Translations under genes and position numbers: made by a program | The notes under the pieces: generated by a model | What the model was told of the DNA's origin: nothing | Database searches by the model: none | Seen by the model: only the letters and a program-made list of their open reading frames with translations | Assembly: GCA_016784825.1 (NCBI GenBank) | Contig: JADHTT010000025.1 | Location: 1 to 8,525, forward strand | Length of the DNA stretch: 8,525 nucleotides | DNA from: Campylobacterales bacterium | GTDB lineage: Bacteria > Campylobacterota > Campylobacteria > Campylobacterales > Arcobacteraceae | Direction of reading: 5' to 3' | Shown: in pieces, positions 5,401 to 8,525 of the stretch | Position numbering within the stretch: position 1 is the stretch's first letter | Layout: each line of letters opens with the position of its first letter

Positions 5401-6354
5401 TCATTTGCTATAAAATTGTATATACTGTTCCATTGGTGAAAAATCTATGCTATCATTTATACTTATCTCAAGATCCATCAAAATAAGATCTTTGATCTTA
5501 AACTTCTCTAGTTTTACAATATCTTTTGCAGTTGTAACTATATTCATATCACTATATTGTTCTTGTATGTTATCAATATCTTCTTTAGTAAAGTTATAAT
5601 GATCAGGAAATGATATTATTTTAGTATCTTCTGGTAAAAATTCTTTTAATCTTTCACTTTTAGATATAGCTGTTAGGCATATTATATTTTTAGGTAATTG
5701 TTCAATCTCTTTACCAGACTGTTTAAATGTTACTATTCTTTTAAAATCAACTCCATCTTGCAATACCATATTAGAAGTTGTATACATAATTTTTGGCTCT
5801 CTATATCCACCACTTGGCAAACAAAATAAATTTGTAGGTTCTATTTGAGGTCTTACAAGAATATTAAATTTTTCTATCTCATATTTTGAAAATCCATCAT
5901 CTAGAAATACTACTTTAGCTCCTAAATCTTTAGCTTTAGAGATTGCTTGTTTTCTATCTTCTGCTACTATTACCGTTGCTTTGGGTAAGCTTCTAGCTAA
6001 AAGCATAGCTTCATCGCCACTTGTATCAATATCACATTTAATTTTTCCATTTTGTGATACTATTTTTAAGCCAGTTGATTTTCTACCATATCCTCTTAGC
6101 ACCACAGCTACATTGCTTTTATTTTTAGCTAGAGCAATAGTCAATGGAGTTTTACCACTTCCACCTACAATTAAATTACCTATACTAATCACGGGAATAC
6201 CACAAAAGAATTTTTGTTTAACAGAAATTCTTTTATATAAGTTTACAAAACAATAGATAATAGTCAGGGGAAACATAGCAATTGAAATCAACTGCTGAAA
6301 AAAATTAGGGAAGAACAGATATTGTTCTACCCAATTATGTATATATTTAGTCAC
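5401..6354 (-). CDS. lpxK: Tetraacyldisaccharide 4'-kinase LpxK (lipid A synthesis)
   Basis: LpxK phosphorylates the 4' position of the tetraacyl disaccharide precursor to make lipid IVA, at the cytoplasmic face of the inner membrane. At 317 residues it has the family length. A membrane-anchoring helix is seen at about 20-40 (QQLISIAMFPLTIIYCFVNLY). ISIGNLIVGGSGKTP (57-70) carries the P-loop, followed by VVLRGYGR (84-91), GDEAMLLA (113-120) and VFLDDGF (149-155), the family's Asp-Asp-Gly-Phe site. The residues after it, usually Gln-His, are Ser-Lys here. The start codon is GTG six bases after the aminotransferase stop, with only a weak ribosome-binding site, so translation is probably coupled to the upstream gene. 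It is the last gene of the antiporter-nadE-aminotransferase-lpxK operon, and repeat block B follows its stop. Confidence 0.93.
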   Translation of the reverse strand: MTKYIHNWVEQYLFFPNFFQQLISIAMFPLTIIYCFVNLYKRISVKQKFFCGIPVISIGNLIVGGSGKTPLTIALAKNKSNVAVVLRGYGRKSTGLKIVSQNGKIKCDIDTSGDEAMLLARSLPKATVIVAEDRKQAISKAKDLGAKVVFLDDGFSKYEIEKFNILVRPQIEPTNLFCLPSGGYREPKIMYTTSNMVLQDGVDFKRIVTFKQSGKEIEQLPKNIICLTAISKSERLKEFLPEDTKIISFPDHYNFTKEDIDNIQEQYSDMNIVTTAKDIVKLEKFKIKDLILMDLEISINDSIDFSPMEQYIQFYSK

Positions 6355-6360
6355 TAAATC

Positions 6361-7503
6361 TTAAACCCATTGACTTTCAATCTCAATAATTTTATCACAT
6401 ACATAGTTTACATCTTCATCAGTCATAGCTGCATATATTGGTAAAGATAAAATTTTACCATAAGAGTTTAGGGCATTTGGATATGCCATAATTTTTAATT
6501 TATACTTATTTTTATAGTAAGTTAAAAGATGCAATGGCACATAGTGAAGTCCTGTAGATATACCTTCGTCTTTTAATGCTCTTGCAAAAGCATCCCTATT
6601 TTTACCAATTTCAACTATAAACTGCGTATAAATTTGATCTTCACAGAACATTGGAATTTTAACATGCTTTAATCCTGATAGCCTTTGCGTATATATATTT
6701 GCAATATCTACACGTCTTGCTATAAAATGATTTGTTTTCTTTAATTGAGCAATATTAAATGCCGCTTCAATTTCACTAATATCAAATTTATATCCCATAT
6801 CTACAACATCATATAAATAATCTAAATCACCATTTTCATCATAGTCACTAGCAATACCATGAGTTCTAAGTAGCCTAGCTCTTGAGGCAATCTCATCATT
6901 ATTTGTTACAATAATTCCACATCTACTTGTAGCATTTTTACTACTTGCTTGATTCATAGAAAAGATAGTCATATCAGCTTTTAGATTGCCCACAAGTTCA
7001 TCATCAAAAGTTGCTCCAAGGGCAGATGATGCATCTTCAATCAATATAATATTATATTTTATACAAAGATTATACAGCCTATCAAGATCCACTAATTCTC
7101 CTGCAACAAAATTAATAATAGCAGCTCTTACTTTTTTTGAATTATTTTCTTCTAAATATGATTCAAACTTATCAAGATCTATATTATATGAATTTGGTGC
7201 AATATCAATAAAAATTGGCTCACTATCAAAATGCCTTACTGCTTCTGGAGCATTTACAGATGAGTTTACACTCATAATAACCTTATCGCCTCGTTTTATA
7301 TCAATAGCACTTAAAGCAAGTGTAATTGCTGCAGATGCATTTATCACTGTAATTGCATTATTTACCCCAATATATCTTTTAAAACTATCTTCGAACTCTT
7401 CAATTTTTGAACTTGTATTGTTTTGTAATGCATCACTAATACTTGAAATCTCTTTATCATCTACAGATGATTTAAAAAATAGTATATCCCTTTGATCTTC
7501 CAT
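6361..7503 (-). CDS. DegT/DnrJ/EryC1/StrS-family aminotransferase
   Basis: This 380-residue fold-type I PLP enzyme belongs to the family that usually aminates keto groups of nucleotide sugars. INASAAITLAL (54-64) is the cofactor phosphate-binding segment. LIEDASSALGA (154-164) carries the Asp that contacts the pyridine nitrogen. Lys189 in SMNQASSKNATS is in the position of the Schiff-base Lys, so the enzyme is probably catalytic. GYKFDISEIEAAFNIAQL (237-254) and YVPLHLLTYYK (321-331) are also family signatures. The glycine-rich stretch that normally follows the Lys (TGEGG-like) reads ATSRCG here, a departure worth noting. A strong AGGAGAG ribosome-binding site precedes ATG 7503 and overlaps the nadE stop. 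Its place directly before lpxK suggests a sugar of lipid A or surface polysaccharide as substrate, but no other sugar-nucleotide gene is visible, so the substrate is unknown. Confidence 0.88.
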   Translation of the reverse strand: MEDQRDILFFKSSVDDKEISSISDALQNNTSSKIEEFEDSFKRYIGVNNAITVINASAAITLALSAIDIKRGDKVIMSVNSSVNAPEAVRHFDSEPIFIDIAPNSYNIDLDKFESYLEENNSKKVRAAIINFVAGELVDLDRLYNLCIKYNIILIEDASSALGATFDDELVGNLKADMTIFSMNQASSKNATSRCGIIVTNNDEIASRARLLRTHGIASDYDENGDLDYLYDVVDMGYKFDISEIEAAFNIAQLKKTNHFIARRVDIANIYTQRLSGLKHVKIPMFCEDQIYTQFIVEIGKNRDAFARALKDEGISTGLHYVPLHLLTYYKNKYKLKIMAYPNALNSYGKILSLPIYAAMTDEDVNYVCDKIIEIESQWV

Positions 7504-7507
7504 TATT

Positions 7508-7514
7508 CTCTCCT
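7508..7514 (-). promoter_or_regulatory. Strong ribosome-binding site overlapping the nadE stop codon
   Basis: AGGAGAG, four to six bases before the aminotransferase ATG, shares bases with the TAG that ends nadE. Ribosomes ending nadE can load directly onto the next gene, supporting one operon and the start at 7503. Confidence 0.8.
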
Positions 7515-8280
7515 AATTAAAATCTATATTTGCAATGGTTGGTAGCTTACCTTTGAATGCATTTGCTTTCATTCTATAATAAAGCATATCAATAAGCTTT
7601 TCTTCTACACCATCTGCCATTAAATCAGCTTTTGTAGCATCTCCATCTACAATTTGCTTTAGTACTTCATCCATAGTTGCATATGAATATCCTAATTCCT
7701 CTTCATCACTTTGACCTTCCCAAAGATCTGCAGATGGTGGTTTGTTGATAATAGCATCAGTTACACCAATAAACCTTGCAAACTCAAACTCATCAGATTT
7801 ATACATCTGACCAATAGGATTAATAGCACAAGCTGTATCACCATATAGTGTCCCATATCCTAGAAGTATTTCTGATTTATTTGATGTTCCTACAACTATA
7901 GCAGACTCTCTAGCTGAGATATCATATAGCACTGACATTCTCATTCTAGCACTTAGATTCCCTACTCGCAATGGATCTGCATCTTGTGCATAGTAATCAA
8001 AATATCCTCTTACCATAGGTGCAATCTCTACAACTTCATAAGATATATCAAACTTATCACAAAGTTCAATTGCATCAGTAGCACTAGAATCACTTGACAT
8101 ATGAGATGGCATAAGTACACCAACTACATTTTGGCTTCCAAAAGCTTTAGCACATAATACAGCTACAACTGCAGAGTCAAGCCCTCCACTAATACCAACT
8201 ACTACTTTTTTAGCACCAATTTTATTTACTTCATCTTGTAAAAATTTGATCATTTGATCATTTATAGATTGCCAATTCAT
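7513..8280 (-). CDS. nadE: NAD+ synthase, ammonia-dependent
   Basis: NadE converts nicotinate adenine dinucleotide to NAD+ using ATP and ammonia, the last step of NAD synthesis, in the cytoplasm. At 255 residues it has only the synthetase domain and no N-terminal glutaminase, so it should use free ammonia. Motifs visible are the PP-loop GISGGLDSA (29-37), NLSARMRM (108-115), GTSNKSE (131-137), LGYGTLYGD (140-148), INPIGQMYKSD (153-163) and the acidic-substrate loop PPSADLWEGQSDEEELG (181-197). The ATG overlaps the antiporter stop by one base (TAATG), with GGAGAG a few bases upstream, so translation is coupled. The aminotransferase gene starts nine bases after its stop. Confidence 0.96.
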   Translation of the reverse strand: MNWQSINDQMIKFLQDEVNKIGAKKVVVGISGGLDSAVVAVLCAKAFGSQNVVGVLMPSHMSSDSSATDAIELCDKFDISYEVVEIAPMVRGYFDYYAQDADPLRVGNLSARMRMSVLYDISARESAIVVGTSNKSEILLGYGTLYGDTACAINPIGQMYKSDEFEFARFIGVTDAIINKPPSADLWEGQSDEEELGYSYATMDEVLKQIVDGDATKADLMADGVEEKLIDMLYYRMKANAFKGKLPTIANIDFN

Positions 8281-8525
8281 TATCTCTCCATCTCATCTCT
8301 ATATATATTTTCTTTTCTTGATAATCTTATACCAAATAGTTTAAATTCATTCTTACCTAAGTAATATGGTTTCCACCATTTTATTGCAGTTGGAACTGTT
8401 AAGTTTAATAAGAACAATGTCCCAATTAAAATATAAAATTGTTCTAATGATATAATTTGGTTTTGTGTATATGCAATATTAATAACAATAAATGCTAACT
8501 CAGCACGACCAAGCATACCAAGTCC
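8280..8525 (-). CDS. Cation/proton antiporter, C-terminal end (5' end outside window)
   Basis: Only the last 81 residues are in the window; the frame is open to the right edge. The segment begins GLGMLGRAELAFIVINIA, which resembles the GMLPRGE-type helix near the C-terminal end of the membrane domain of monovalent cation/proton antiporters (Na+/H+ exchanger, CPA families). A second hydrophobic helix (YILIGTLFLLNLTVPTAI) follows, then a charged cytoplasmic tail ending RDEMER. No ligand-binding RCK domain follows, so this is unlikely to be a full KefB/KefC-type protein. The ATG at 8516 is internal. Its TAA overlaps the nadE start, making it the upstream member of the operon seen here. The family is probable, the ion specificity is unknown. 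Confidence 0.75.
   Translation of the reverse strand, partial: GLGMLGRAELAFIVINIAYTQNQIISLEQFYILIGTLFLLNLTVPTAIKWWKPYYLGKNEFKLFGIRLSRKENIYRDEMER

Noticed and set aside
6986..7495. Open frame of 169 codons on the plus strand
   Set aside because: It lies wholly inside the aminotransferase gene on the opposite strand, its translation is serine- and leucine-rich without any family motif, and it is an antisense shadow.

Overview
This AT-rich window (roughly 30% GC by eye) looks like a chromosomal segment of a Campylobacterota bacterium, most likely Arcobacteraceae-like or Sulfurimonas-like. The grounds are base composition, the style of the LpxK and NadE proteins, and tightly packed minus-strand operons. 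The taxonomic call is inference. All recognisable genes are intact except the two cut by the window edges.

Layout: (1) Positions 1-452 (+) hold the C-terminal part of an OmpR/PhoB-type response regulator. (2) Converging on it from the minus strand is a two-gene unit: a fold-type II PLP enzyme of the ACC deaminase/D-cysteine desulfhydrase family (2715-1828), overlapping the RNA helicase gene dbpA (1838-468) by 11 bases. (3) Shikimate dehydrogenase aroE (2753-3544, +) diverges from that unit across a 37-base gap holding a good TATAAT box. (4) Two minus-strand genes for exported proteins of unknown role follow: a DUF302-type protein that appears to carry two copies of the fold (4570-3662), and a cysteine-rich 189-residue protein (5233-4664). 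(5) The right end is a minus-strand operon, in transcription order: cation/proton antiporter (3' end only), nadE, a DegT-family aminotransferase, and lpxK. Its genes overlap or are only a few bases apart.

The most unusual part is not protein coding. The two exported-protein genes are bracketed by two GC-rich blocks (3544-3642 and 5321-5393) built from variants of one 24-25 base palindromic unit, with arms TTCCACCTC and GAGGTGGAA. The inner copies form an inverted pair (about 28 of 31 positions match, with one extra base), and both have an ATGCAT facing the enclosed genes. This suggests a repeat family scattered through the genome, and possibly a repeat-bounded two-gene cassette. No transposase or recombinase is present in the window.

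Functionally the window mixes housekeeping pathways (aromatic amino acid precursors, NAD synthesis, lipid A phosphorylation, 50S ribosome assembly) with envelope proteins of unknown role. I see no rRNA, tRNA, CRISPR array, prophage or insertion sequence. No gene-free stretch exceeds 300 bases; the longest, between lpxK and the 189-residue protein gene, is about 165 bases and holds a candidate promoter, a short palindrome and repeat block B.
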